Assembly (NCBI GenBank): GCA_031291035.1
Contig: JAISLI010000050.1
Span: 1 to 64,000 of the forward strand
DNA: 64,000 nt
From: Desulfovibrio sp.
Lineage (GTDB): Bacteria; Desulfobacterota; Desulfovibrionia; Desulfovibrionales; Desulfovibrionaceae
Direction: 5' to 3'
Below, one piece after another: positions 56,760 through 64,000 of this stretch. Numbering within the stretch: the stretch's first letter is position 1; each line of letters begins with the position of its first letter. A model generated the notes under the pieces. That model made no database searches. It was not told where the DNA came from and saw only the letters and a list, made by a program, of their open reading frames with translations. The translations under genes were made by a program, and so were the position numbers.

Positions 56760-58211
56760 ATGCTGTTGTATAATACCCTCGGACGCAAAAAAGAAGAATT
56801 CATACCTGTCAGGCCCGGCAGGGCAACCATGTATGTTTGCGGCATAACAGCCTATGATTTCTGCCATATCGGACATGCGCGGTCAGCCGTTTTTTTTGAT
56901 GTTCTGGCGCGCCGTCTGCGCCATTCAGGCCACAATCTCACATTCGTGCGCAATTTTACCGATGTGGACGACAAGATTATCGCGCGGGCCAACAGCGAGG
57001 GGCGTGATTGGCTGGAGGTGGCGAACACCCACATCGCCGCCTTTCATGAGGACATGGACCGTCTGAAGGTTTTGCGCGCGGATTTTGAGCCGCGCGCGAC
57101 AGAGTATATTCCGCAGATACAGGAAATTTGCGTGACCTTGATTGCCGCGGGCAAGGCCTATGCGACTCCCTCCGGCGACGTGTATTTTCGCGTGCGGGCC
57201 TGGCCCAGGTACGGCCGGCTCTCGGGACGCGGTCTGGATGAACTGCTTGCCGGAGCGCGGGTCGTCTCCGGAGAGGAGAAGGAAGACCCGCTGGACTTCG
57301 CCCTCTGGAAGGCGGCGAAGAACGGCGAACCGTTCTGGGAGAGCCCCTGGGGCAAGGGCAGGCCGGGCTGGCATATAGAGTGTTCCGCCATGAGCGCTCC
57401 CTGGTTGCCCCTTGATATACACGGCGGCGGGCAGGATTTGATTTTTCCGCATCACGAGAACGAGATCGCCCAGTCTGAGGCCGCCGGCAATGCCGCTCTG
57501 GCGAACTACTGGATACACAACGGTTTTGTGCAGACGAACGCGGAGAAAATGTCAAAATCTTTGGGCAATGCTACTACAATTCGCGCGATGTTAAAAAATT
57601 ATCTGCCGGAAACATTACGTTTTTTTATTTTGAGCAAGCATTACCGCAGTCCCGTCGATTTTACGCAGCAAAGCATGGATGAAGCGGAAAAGGCCCTTCG
57701 TCGCGTCTATTCCGCTCTGCTGGAGGCAAGCGGCGCCCTCGCGCGCGGAAAATGGAAAAATTCCGCGTTGCCCGAAAACATGCGCCGGGAATGGGAATCA
57801 CTGCCGGAAGCCTTCGAGGTCGCCCTTGACGATGACGTCAATACGGCCCAGGCGCTGGGACAGATTTTTTCACAGACGAGGCTTGTAAACCGTCTGCTGG
57901 AGGACAAAAATCTGCGCGGCAGCGAAGGCGGGCGTAAAATGCTGGCGGAATTCCTTGAGCGCGCCTTTGACTGGGAACGCCAGCTCGGTCTTTTCGGCGC
58001 CACGCCGGCCGCGTTTCTGGAGGAGCTGCGGGATATCCGCGTCCGGCGAAAAAATCTCGACAGGGGACGCATCGCAGACCTGCTCAAACGGCGGGAAATT
58101 GCCCGCGCCGGGGAAAATTTTGCCGAATCCGATGAACTGCGCGACAGGCTTGCCGAATCCGGCGTCACCGTGCGCGACACGCGGGAAGGCCAGATTTGGG
58201 ATTTGGAGTGA
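56760..58211 (+). CDS. cysS: Cysteinyl-tRNA synthetase
   Basis: Charges tRNA-Cys, 483 residues, class I synthetase. The HIGH motif is in FCHIGHARSAVFFD, zinc-site residues in MYVCGITAYD and WHIECSAM, the HxxE block in HGGGQDLIFPHHENEIAQSE and the KMSKS loop in NAEKMSKSLGNATT. The C-terminal anticodon-binding domain is complete (KRREIARAGENFAESDELRD). ATG 56760 follows TGAGG. It ends 4 nt before the TTG start of the M48 protease gene. Confidence 0.98.
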   Translation: MLLYNTLGRKKEEFIPVRPGRATMYVCGITAYDFCHIGHARSAVFFDVLARRLRHSGHNLTFVRNFTDVDDKIIARANSEGRDWLEVANTHIAAFHEDMDRLKVLRADFEPRATEYIPQIQEICVTLIAAGKAYATPSGDVYFRVRAWPRYGRLSGRGLDELLAGARVVSGEEKEDPLDFALWKAAKNGEPFWESPWGKGRPGWHIECSAMSAPWLPLDIHGGGQDLIFPHHENEIAQSEAAGNAALANYWIHNGFVQTNAEKMSKSLGNATTIRAMLKNYLPETLRFFILSKHYRSPVDFTQQSMDEAEKALRRVYSALLEASGALARGKWKNSALPENMRREWESLPEAFEVALDDDVNTAQALGQIFSQTRLVNRLLEDKNLRGSEGGRKMLAEFLERAFDWERQLGLFGATPAAFLEELRDIRVRRKNLDRGRIADLLKRREIARAGENFAESDELRDRLAESGVTVRDTREGQIWDLE

Positions 58212-58215
58212 CCCC

Positions 58216-59625
58216 TTGACGACAGCCCTGTCTCTTTTGCTCCGCCGCGCCCTGACTTGGTTTCTGGCCGCAACCTTTGTCGTTCAGGCGCTGCCCGCGC
58301 CCGCCCACGCGTTTCTTTTCGGCGGGGTCACGATCAGGGACGAAAAGGAGATGGGCCGGAAATTTGACGCCATGATCCGATCAAATCTGTCTGTCATTGA
58401 CGATCCCGAGGTCAGGCAATACGTCATGTCTCTCACTGAACGTCTTGTCCGGACCATGCCGAAACAGCCCTACACCTTCAACGCGTCGGTGATCCTGAAC
58501 AACGCGCTTAACGCTTTTGCCGTGCCCGGGGGCTACATTTATGTTTTTTCCGGCCTGATTATGAATTTCGACAGCGAGGACGAGCTGGTCGGCGTCATGG
58601 CCCACGAACTTGCGCACGTCACGCAGCGGCATGTCGCTTCGCGGCTTGAGCGGGCGCAGTTTGTCTCCCTGGGTTCGTTACTGCTTGCCGTCGCCGGCAT
58701 AGCCGCCGGAGGTCCCGGAGGCGGAGCGGTGGCCGTGAGCGCCCTGGGCGCCGGTCAGGCTACCATGCTCAATTACAGCCGTCTTGACGAGACAGAGGCC
58801 GATCAGATAGGTCTGCAATACTTGGTCGCCGCCGGATACCCGCCGGAAGGCATGGTGAACGGCTTCAAGGTGCTTCGGCGGAAAAGCATGATGAGCGGCG
58901 CTTCCGTACCCTCCTATCTCTCCACGCATCCCGCCATAGGCGAACGCATAAATACCCTTCAGTCCAGGATAGCCGCCATGCCCGACAAAGCGCGGGAAAG
59001 TCCTTCGGAGAACCGGCGCTTCAAGCGCGTGAACACGCTGCTTTGGGCTCGCTACGGCGACGAGCAGGCGGCCCTGCAGCGTTTTTCCAAAAACGACGCT
59101 CTTTCCTGCATGGGCAGAGGGATTGTGCTGAACCGGCTGAACAGAATTCCGCAGGCTTCCGCGGCCTTTGACAAAGCTTTGGCGGCCGCTCCGGACGATG
59201 CCCTGGTGTTGCGCGAGGCCGGCGTGTTTCACTTTCGCAGGGGCGAGATGCGGCGTGCCGGGGATCTGCTTGAAGCGGCGCTGCGCCTGGACCCGAAGGA
59301 TTACATGGCCGCTTTTTACTACGCCCGCATGCTGGACGAGACCGGACGCGGCGGAGCCGCCGGATATTATGAAGACGTTCTGCGCCATGTGCCGGAGGAT
59401 GCCGAAGTGCATGAGGCCTATGCGCGTTCGCTGGGAAAATCCGGCAGGCAGTTTGAGGCCTATGTTCATCTGACGTACAGCGTGCTGTACGCCGACAGGC
59501 AGAAACTGGCGGAGCGCTATTTTGCGAAGGCGCGAAGCCTTGCTGAACACGCGCCGGACAAGCGCCCTTTTCAGCGTTTGGAAGCGGCGTACAAAGAACG
59601 CAGGGAAATGTGGAAAAAACGATGA
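58216..59625 (+). CDS. M48 family metalloprotease with TPR domain (BepA-like)
   Basis: A 469-residue periplasmic zinc protease. A signal peptide ([20 protein letters not shown]) precedes the peptidase domain with HExxH in [14 protein letters not shown] and the third ligand in [16 protein letters not shown]-terminal TPRs follow ([40 protein letters not shown]). E. coli BepA degrades and assists outer-membrane LptD, so an envelope quality-control role is likely. TTG 58216 is used because it opens the signal peptide with GGAG upstream and the frame before it lies inside cysS. It overlaps hslV by 4 nt. Confidence 0.9.
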   Translation: MTTALSLLLRRALTWFLAATFVVQALPAPAHAFLFGGVTIRDEKEMGRKFDAMIRSNLSVIDDPEVRQYVMSLTERLVRTMPKQPYTFNASVILNNALNAFAVPGGYIYVFSGLIMNFDSEDELVGVMAHELAHVTQRHVASRLERAQFVSLGSLLLAVAGIAAGGPGGGAVAVSALGAGQATMLNYSRLDETEADQIGLQYLVAAGYPPEGMVNGFKVLRRKSMMSGASVPSYLSTHPAIGERINTLQSRIAAMPDKARESPSENRRFKRVNTLLWARYGDEQAALQRFSKNDALSCMGRGIVLNRLNRIPQASAAFDKALAAAPDDALVLREAGVFHFRRGEMRRAGDLLEAALRLDPKDYMAAFYYARMLDETGRGGAAGYYEDVLRHVPEDAEVHEAYARSLGKSGRQFEAYVHLTYSVLYADRQKLAERYFAKARSLAEHAPDKRPFQRLEAAYKERREMWKKR

Positions 59626-60182
59626 CGGAGACGCACGGCACCACCATTCTGCTGGTCAGGCGCAACGGCCGTGTCGCCATGGCCGGGGACGGGCAGGTGA
59701 CATTCGGCCAGAACATGGTCATGAAACAGACTGCCCAGAAGGTGCGCCGCCTCAGCGACGGCACCGTCCTCGCGGGTTTTGCGGGCGCCACGGCTGACGC
59801 CTTCACGCTTTTTGAACTTTTTGAGGAGAAGCTCAAGCATTTCAGCGGCAATTTGCTGCGTTCCGCTGTGGAACTGGCGCGGGAATGGCGCAGGGACAAA
59901 TACCTGCGCAGGCTGGAAGCCATGCTGCTCCTTGCCGATGCCGCGCATTTGCTTGTTCTTTCGGGAAACGGCGACGTCATTGAACCGGATGACGGGGTCA
60001 CCGCCATCGGAAGCGGCGGGCCATACGCTCTGGCGGCCGCCCGGGCGCTGCTTGAGCACAGCGAACTCGACGCCGGGGAGATCGCCCGCGCGGCCATGGG
60101 CATTGCCGCGGACATTTGCGTGTACACAAACCGTCATCTGACCATAGAGACGCTGGCCGCGGAAACGGAAAAGGCAGGCTGA
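59622..60182 (+). CDS. hslV: ATP-dependent protease subunit HslV
   Basis: Proteasome-like peptidase (ClpQ) of HslUV, 186 residues. The active-site Thr follows a short propeptide (TETHG then [20 protein letters not shown]), so autoprocessing should expose [23 protein letters not shown] and the Gly-rich [19 protein letters not shown] are standard. ATG 59622 overlaps the protease stop (ATGA-like, 4 nt); GTG 59610 is an in-frame alternative. Its partner hslU is 30 kb away. It is under likely heat-shock control given RpoH, though no promoter is visible at the gene. Confidence 0.95.
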   Translation: MTETHGTTILLVRRNGRVAMAGDGQVTFGQNMVMKQTAQKVRRLSDGTVLAGFAGATADAFTLFELFEEKLKHFSGNLLRSAVELAREWRRDKYLRRLEAMLLLADAAHLLVLSGNGDVIEPDDGVTAIGSGGPYALAAARALLEHSELDAGEIARAAMGIAADICVYTNRHLTIETLAAETEKAG

Positions 60183-61094
60183 ATGCCCCCTTCCCCTGTC
60201 CGGCTTTCAACCGGCTGCAAGGTCAATTTCGGCCTTCGCATTGTCGGCGTGAGGCCGGACGGCTACCACGAGCTGGACTCCATTTTGTATCCCCTGCCGT
60301 ATCCGCGTGATGGGCTGACCATTCGCCGCGCGTCCCGGGACGGAATCAGGGTTGTTTGTTCCGACCCGGACATTGACGCCGAAAATAATACCCTGACAAA
60401 AGCCTACGCGGCCTTTGCGGAAGTTGCGGGCCCGGTTCCCGGTCTTGAAGTTTTCCTGCAAAAACGCATTCCCGTCGGAGCCGGTCTCGGCGGCGGCAGC
60501 GGCAATGCGGCCGCACTGCTGCGCTGGCTGAACAGGGAAAGCGCGCGCCCGCTGAATATGGAGGCCCTGGCCGGGCTCGCCCTGACCGTGGGGGCCGACA
60601 CGCCGTTTTTTCTGCGGGCTTCCCCCTGTCGTGTTCAGGGTATCGGAGAGAGAATCACGCCCGTCGCATTGGACTTGTCCGGCTGTCCGTTGGTTCTGGT
60701 CTGCCCGGACATTCAGGTCAGCACAGGCCGGGCCTACGCCGCCTACGACGCGTCGCTCCTGCCCCCAAAACCTCTTGCGGGGCGGAAGCGCTTGACAAAA
60801 TCCGTATCGGGGGATAAATGTTCTCCCCTGTTTGAGGCGGCACGGAGAACATATTTCCGCGACACTCCGGGGAATGGTCTTGTGAACGATCTGGAGGCGG
60901 TCGTCTTTCAAGGACAGCCGGCACTGGCCTCCATCAAGGCCGGACTGTTGCGGCTTGGCGCCGACGCGGCATGTATGAGCGGGAGCGGTTCAAGCCTGTT
61001 TGGCCTGTTTCCCCGGCACGGGGCGGAGTCGGCCGCAAAGGCCGCGTTCGCGTTGCGGACAGGGCGGAGGCGCGTATTTCTGCTGAGTTTGTGA
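60183..61094 (+). CDS. ispE: 4-diphosphocytidyl-2-C-methyl-D-erythritol kinase
   Basis: ATP-dependent step of the MEP isoprenoid pathway, 303 residues, GHMP kinase family. The N-terminal KVNFGLRIVGVRPDGYHELD, the ATP loop PVGAGLGGGSGNAAALL and C-terminal MSGSGSSLFGLF are diagnostic. The ATG at 60183 directly follows the hslV stop with no gap, so translation is coupled. tRNA-Gln begins 5 bp after its stop; prs lies beyond, matching the common ispE-prs-rplY-pth order. Confidence 0.96.
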   Translation: MPPSPVRLSTGCKVNFGLRIVGVRPDGYHELDSILYPLPYPRDGLTIRRASRDGIRVVCSDPDIDAENNTLTKAYAAFAEVAGPVPGLEVFLQKRIPVGAGLGGGSGNAAALLRWLNRESARPLNMEALAGLALTVGADTPFFLRASPCRVQGIGERITPVALDLSGCPLVLVCPDIQVSTGRAYAAYDASLLPPKPLAGRKRLTKSVSGDKCSPLFEAARRTYFRDTPGNGLVNDLEAVVFQGQPALASIKAGLLRLGADAACMSGSGSSLFGLFPRHGAESAAKAAFALRTGRRRVFLLSL

Positions 61095-61099
61095 CGTGC

Positions 61100-61174
61100 T
61101 GGGATGTAGCCAAGTGGTAAGGCAACGGGTTTTGGCTCCGTCATACGAAGGTTCGACCCCTTCCATCCCAGCCA
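61100..61174 (+). tRNA. tRNA-Gln (anticodon TTG)
   Basis: A 75-nt cloverleaf with encoded CCA. The acceptor is TGGGATG/CATCCCA, the anticodon loop TTTTGGC gives anticodon TTG (reads CAA), and the T-arm is GAAGG-TTCGACC-CCTTC. It sits 5 bp after ispE and is probably processed from the same transcript. Confidence 0.96.
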
Positions 61175-61200
61175 ATTGGAGCACGTCACGTTGGAGCGAA

Positions 61201-61305
61201 TTGGGGCAGTTCACCCGGCTCCTGTCCGCCGGGCTGGAAGCAGTCAGCGGATGGAGCCGGCTGTGGATTGAAACGAGTGAATTGTTTCAAACGTTAATTG
61301 CTGTA
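61201..61305 (+). repeat. Family B copy 3 joined to a family A fragment
   Basis: 61201-61275 resembles family B (CACCCGGCTCCTGTCCGCCG, GCGGATGGAGCCGG, GTGGATTGAAAC) but is more diverged. It runs without a gap into GAAACGAGTGAATTGTTTC, AAACGTTAATTGCTGTAG (61270-61305), which matches a shortened family A. The two families therefore meet at one site. Confidence 0.7.
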
Positions 61306-61402
61306 GTACACGCCCGCCTGAGCGGCTTGATGCGTTTGCCTTTATGTCCCGCGGCGGTGCGGCAAAGACGGGCTCCGGCTTTTACCGGAGGACAGGCACA
61401 AC
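61306..61402. other. Leader of prs
   Basis: No gene or recognisable RNA structure is seen. GGAG at 61387-61390, about 12 nt before the ATG, is the probable Shine-Dalgarno sequence. Confidence 0.4.
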
Positions 61403-62350
61403 ATGTTCGGCGCTATGAAAATTGTTACCGGAGGCTCAAATCCGGAACTGGCCAGGGGCATTTGCGACCATCTTGGTTGCCGACTCACGCCCACGCTTGC
61501 CACGACTTTCAGCGACGGCGAGCTGCGTATTGAAATCGGTGAAAACGTCCGCGGCGATGATGTGTTCGTTGTCCAGCCTGCCTGTCCTCCGGCGGTCAAC
61601 CGCAATCTCATTCAGCTCTGCCTGATGCTGGACGCGCTCAAACGCGCCAGCGCCGGCCGCATAACCGCCGTCATTCCCTATTACGCCTATGCCCGGCAGG
61701 ACCGCAAGGTCAGTCCGCGCTCGCCGATAAGCGCGAAACTGGTGGCGGATTTTATCAGTGTCGCCGGGGCCGACCGCGTTGTCACCATAGATCTGCATGC
61801 CGGTCAGATCCAAGGTTTTTTCAACTGCCCGGTGGACAATATTTTTGCCGCGCCGGTCATGCTGGACACTTTGAGGGAATTCGGAACAGAAAACATTGTC
61901 ATGGTTTCGCCGGACGCGGGAGGGGTTGAACGCGCGCGGGCCTATGCCAAACGGCTCAACGCTCCCCTCGCCATCGTGGATAAACGCCGCGACCGGCCCA
62001 ATCAGGCAATGGCCATGTACGTCATCGGCGATGTGGAGGAACGGGTCGCCATTATGGTGGACGACATGATCGACACGGCGGGCACGCTTTGCGCCGGCGC
62101 GGAAGTTCTGCTCAAATGCGGCGCGCGGAAAATTGTGGCCTGCGCGACCCATCCTGTTCTGTCGGGGCCCGCCATTGACCGCATCAACGCCACGGAGGCC
62201 CTTACCCAGGTCATTGTCGCCGATACCATACCCGTGGGCGACAAAATTGAGCGTTGTCCGAAACTCAGGATTATTTCCGTAGCGGCGCTTCTTGCCAAAA
62301 CCATTCACAACATCCATACGGGTTCATCCGTGAGCGTGTTGTTTGTGTAA
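61403..62350 (+). CDS. prs: Ribose-phosphate pyrophosphokinase
   Basis: Makes PRPP from ribose 5-phosphate and ATP, 315 residues. The N-terminal VTGGSNPELARGI, the flexible-loop VIPYYAYARQDRKVSPRSPI, VTIDLHAGQIQGFF and the PRPP loop VDDMIDTAGTLCAGAEVL are all present. ATG 61403 is about 12 nt past GGAG; the in-frame ATG 61415 is an alternative. rplY follows after 15 nt. Confidence 0.97.
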   Translation: MFGAMKIVTGGSNPELARGICDHLGCRLTPTLATTFSDGELRIEIGENVRGDDVFVVQPACPPAVNRNLIQLCLMLDALKRASAGRITAVIPYYAYARQDRKVSPRSPISAKLVADFISVAGADRVVTIDLHAGQIQGFFNCPVDNIFAAPVMLDTLREFGTENIVMVSPDAGGVERARAYAKRLNAPLAIVDKRRDRPNQAMAMYVIGDVEERVAIMVDDMIDTAGTLCAGAEVLLKCGARKIVACATHPVLSGPAIDRINATEALTQVIVADTIPVGDKIERCPKLRIISVAALLAKTIHNIHTGSSVSVLFV

Positions 62351-62365
62351 TGAAGGAGAGGAACC

Positions 62366-62977
62366 ATGAGCATTGAAAAGACGTTATGCGTGCAAAAGCG
62401 CGAACAGTCAGGCAAAGGCCCCAGCGGCCGCCTGCGCGCGCGGAACCTCGTCCCCGGCGTGTTCTACACCGGGGGAGGGGGGAATATTTCCGTCCAGATT
62501 CCGGCGCTTCCGCTGGACAAAATGTATGAGGAAATGGGGCATACCACTGTGTTTAACCTCGAAATAGACGACAGCGGACAAAAATCCGTCCATCCGGTTC
62601 TGATTTGGAGCGTGCAGCGTCACCCCTACAAAAAAGCTTTCAGGCATATTGATTTTTATGGCGTGGACTTGGACAGGGAAGTGAAAGTCGAGGTGCCCCT
62701 GGAATTTGTGGGCACGGCGCGCGGGGTGAAATTGGGGGGCACGCTGGAAACCTATCGCGAAACGCTGCGCCTTGCCGGCAAGCCCTTGGATATTCCCCGG
62801 AAAATCACGATTGACGTGACAGACATGGGCATCAATGACACCGTGACGGTTCAGGATTTGCGGTTGCCGGCCGGTGTGCTCCCCGCCGGTGGCCGAAATT
62901 TCGTCATTGTCAGCGTTCTGGCAAAATCCAAAGACGAAACTGAAGGCGAAGCGGCGGAGTCCTCTTCCACCGGCTAG
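62366..62977 (+). CDS. rplY: 50S ribosomal protein L25/general stress protein Ctc
   Basis: 5S rRNA-binding ribosomal protein of the long CTC form, 203 residues. The N-terminal L25 domain (REQSGKGPSGRLRARNLVPG, VWSVQRHPYKKAFRHIDFY) is followed by the TL5/CTC beta-rich C-terminal domain (VEVPLEFVGTARGVKLGGTL, DVTDMGINDTVTVQDLRLP) and an acidic tail. ATG 62366 has AAGGAGAGGAA upstream. It lies in the prs-rplY-pth order typical of many bacteria. Confidence 0.97.
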   Translation: MSIEKTLCVQKREQSGKGPSGRLRARNLVPGVFYTGGGGNISVQIPALPLDKMYEEMGHTTVFNLEIDDSGQKSVHPVLIWSVQRHPYKKAFRHIDFYGVDLDREVKVEVPLEFVGTARGVKLGGTLETYRETLRLAGKPLDIPRKITIDVTDMGINDTVTVQDLRLPAGVLPAGGRNFVIVSVLAKSKDETEGEAAESSSTG

Positions 62978-62998
62978 CCTCTTTTTGGTATTGAACAT

Positions 62999-63030
62999 AG
63001 AGCAATTTCGCTTTGAGATTGTCGCTAGAG
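62999..63030 (+). repeat. Degenerate family A hairpin just before pth
   Basis: TAGAGCAATTTCGCTTTGAG, ATTGTCGCTAGAG resembles the AGAGCAATTTCA...TGAAATTGCTCT hairpin at 14826-14852. It ends 1 nt before the pth ATG and occupies the region where the Shine-Dalgarno sequence should be. Confidence 0.55.
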
Positions 63031-63031
63031 T

Positions 63032-63637
63032 ATGGAATATCAAGGGGCGCTGATCGGTCTGGGCAATCCGGGGCCCCGGTACGCCGGCACGCGCCACAAC
63101 ATGGGTTTTCTGCTGGTTTCCGCTCTGCTTGCGCGCGCCGGGGAGGAAGGGCGGCTTGACGAACTCAACGGTTCCCGTTTCGGCTGCGAGCTCTACAGGG
63201 TTCATCTGGCGCAATTGGGCGGAGTCTGGCTCGCGGCAAGGCCCCTGACATTCATGAATGAGAGCGGCCGTTGCGCGCGGCCGTTGCTTGCATGGCACAA
63301 ACTGCCGCCGTCGCGTCTTGTTGTGGCGCATGATGAGCTTGACATTCCGGCGGGTGAGCTGCGTTTCAAGCGGTCCGGCGGAAACGCCGGGCACAACGGC
63401 CTGAAATCCGTTGCCGAATGCCTCGGTACGCAGGATTTTTTCCGGCTCCGGATGGGGATAGGGCGTCCGTCGTGCAAGGGCGATGCGTTGAACTGGGTGC
63501 TTGGCCGTCCGGACGAAGCGGATTCCGGGCTGCTGAACGCCGCGCTGCCCAGGGCGCTTGACGTGCTGTTCGCTTTCGCCGGAACGGGTCTTGAGGCGGC
63601 TGCCCGGCTGGCCCGTCACCAGGGCGGTTCAAGTTGA
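63032..63637 (+). CDS. pth: Peptidyl-tRNA hydrolase
   Basis: Releases peptides from dropped-off peptidyl-tRNA, 201 residues. IGLGNPGPRYAGTRHNMGF with the catalytic His, PLTFMNESGR, VVAHDELDIPAGELRFKRSG and GNAGHNGLKSVAECLGTQDFF are the family motifs. ATG 63032 starts the fold directly. No good Shine-Dalgarno sequence is visible because a family A-like hairpin abuts the start, so expression may rely on coupling with rplY or on hairpin opening. Confidence 0.96.
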   Translation: MEYQGALIGLGNPGPRYAGTRHNMGFLLVSALLARAGEEGRLDELNGSRFGCELYRVHLAQLGGVWLAARPLTFMNESGRCARPLLAWHKLPPSRLVVAHDELDIPAGELRFKRSGGNAGHNGLKSVAECLGTQDFFRLRMGIGRPSCKGDALNWVLGRPDEADSGLLNAALPRALDVLFAFAGTGLEAAARLARHQGGSS

Positions 63638-63658
63638 AAAAGGCGGTTGGTTTCCGCG

Positions 63659-63811
63659 TCAATACCGCGCTTTCAGCGGCTCTCCCTCTTCCCACAGGCA
63701 TTGCCATTCGGCGGCATAGTGTCCGGTCAATTCCGGCGCTTCGCGGATGAGCAGGACATTCTCGGCGTTTTTGTTCACCGCCGCCGGGTAATTGAAACTG
63801 CCTGTCCGCAC
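63659..63811 (-). pseudogene. C-terminal remnant of a phospholipase D-like nuclease
   Basis: On the minus strand, 50 codons from a GTG at 63811 read VRTGSFNYPAAVNKNAENVLL then IREAPELTGHYAAEWQCLWE to a TGA at 63659-63661. GSFNY...N.ENVL...Y...W..LW is the conserved end of PLD-family nucleases, where the TGSFN and NAEN segments follow the second HKD motif. The frame stays open only to about 63893 and lacks both HKD motifs, so this is a truncated gene. It lies tail to tail with pth. Confidence 0.6.
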
Positions 63812-64000
63812 ATGCCGCCCGTTCCCTTCCTGCCCGCTACTCCGGGGAGAGGGCCAGCCGAAACAGGGTGATTTCCCGCATAATACGCTCCTTTGAGGAA
63901 ATTAATCGCCTTTGTAAAATTGCAGGCGCTGTTTGCCCGGGTAATCCCCCCGCACGCCGTATGCACACAAACGGAACAGACTCTTTCAGGCCATACCATG
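63812..64000. other. Right window edge, no intact gene
   Basis: The minus-strand frames here do not continue the PLD-like sequence in one phase (a 74-codon frame from 63999 is in another phase). No other recognisable gene is seen. Confidence 0.35.

Overview
The window looks like chromosomal DNA from a sulfate-reducer-type deltaproteobacterium (Desulfovibrionaceae / Desulfovibrio-like). The basis is moderately high GC, the protein flavours (CTC-type L25, long CarD, short MetH, DUF1844 next to ArgC) and gene order. In particular the run metH | rpoH - TPR lipoprotein - LolB-like - rpiB - cysS - M48 protease - hslV - ispE - prs - rplY - pth matches, from memory, the arrangement in Desulfovibrio vulgaris. 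The genus assignment is inference; no rRNA gene is present.

Layout. 0.2-1.2 kb: a 3-hydroxyacyl-CoA dehydrogenase with a strong terminator. 1.4-6.5 kb: gyrB-gyrA. 6.6-13.5 kb: a leftward Cus-type copper/silver efflux operon (Cys-rich small protein, CusC, CusF, CusB, CusA). 13.7-21.5 kb: TPR lipoprotein, AMMECR1 protein, bioY, a frameshifted polytopic membrane protein, MoeB-rhodanese coupled to pgeF, 5-formyl-THF cyclo-ligase and a metallophosphoesterase. 21.6-25.4 kb: dnaK, a GT4 glycosyltransferase, tRNA-Arg(CCT) and tRNA-Ser(CGA). 25.5-29.5 kb: DUF1844, argC, ribB with an FMN riboswitch and a well-placed promoter, hslU. 29.5-38.8 kb: a small helical protein, a PaaK-like ligase, glmS, a PpiD-like chaperone, tpx, rho, carD, mutY. 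38.8-41.5 kb: a gene-poor accessory patch holding an adhesin-like fragment, a LOG-family gene and tadA, bounded by an inverted pair of ~45-bp repeats. 41.6-52.3 kb: a leftward run metH-tlpA-GNAT-hpt-zinc ribbon-prmC-uvrB-ligA-dapB. 52.6-63.6 kb: the rightward rpoH-to-pth run with tRNA-Gln. The right end holds only a phospholipase-D-like C-terminal remnant.

How the genes work together. Most are single-copy housekeeping genes: DNA topology, repair and ligation (gyrAB, ligA, uvrB, mutY), protein quality control (dnaK, hslU, hslV, ppiD-like, M48 protease, with rpoH as their likely sigma factor), translation (prmC, pth, rplY, cysS, tadA, three tRNAs), and nucleotide, cofactor and wall precursors (prs, hpt, ribB, ispE, metH, glmS, dapB). 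The clearest accessory system is the Cus operon. Its predicted promoter carries a perfect palindrome between -35 and -10, as expected for a metal-sensing regulator.

The most unusual signal is a family of multi-hairpin dispersed repeats (called A here) placed at the 3' ends of genes. Their terminal bases form the stop codons of ligA, prmC, the ppiD-like gene, carD and tadA, and one copy adds about 38 codons to ribB. A second family (B, three ~80-bp copies) and an inverted pair (C) are also present. Two broken genes and one adhesin-like fragment point to some genome decay. I found no defence system, CRISPR array, prophage or intact insertion sequence.
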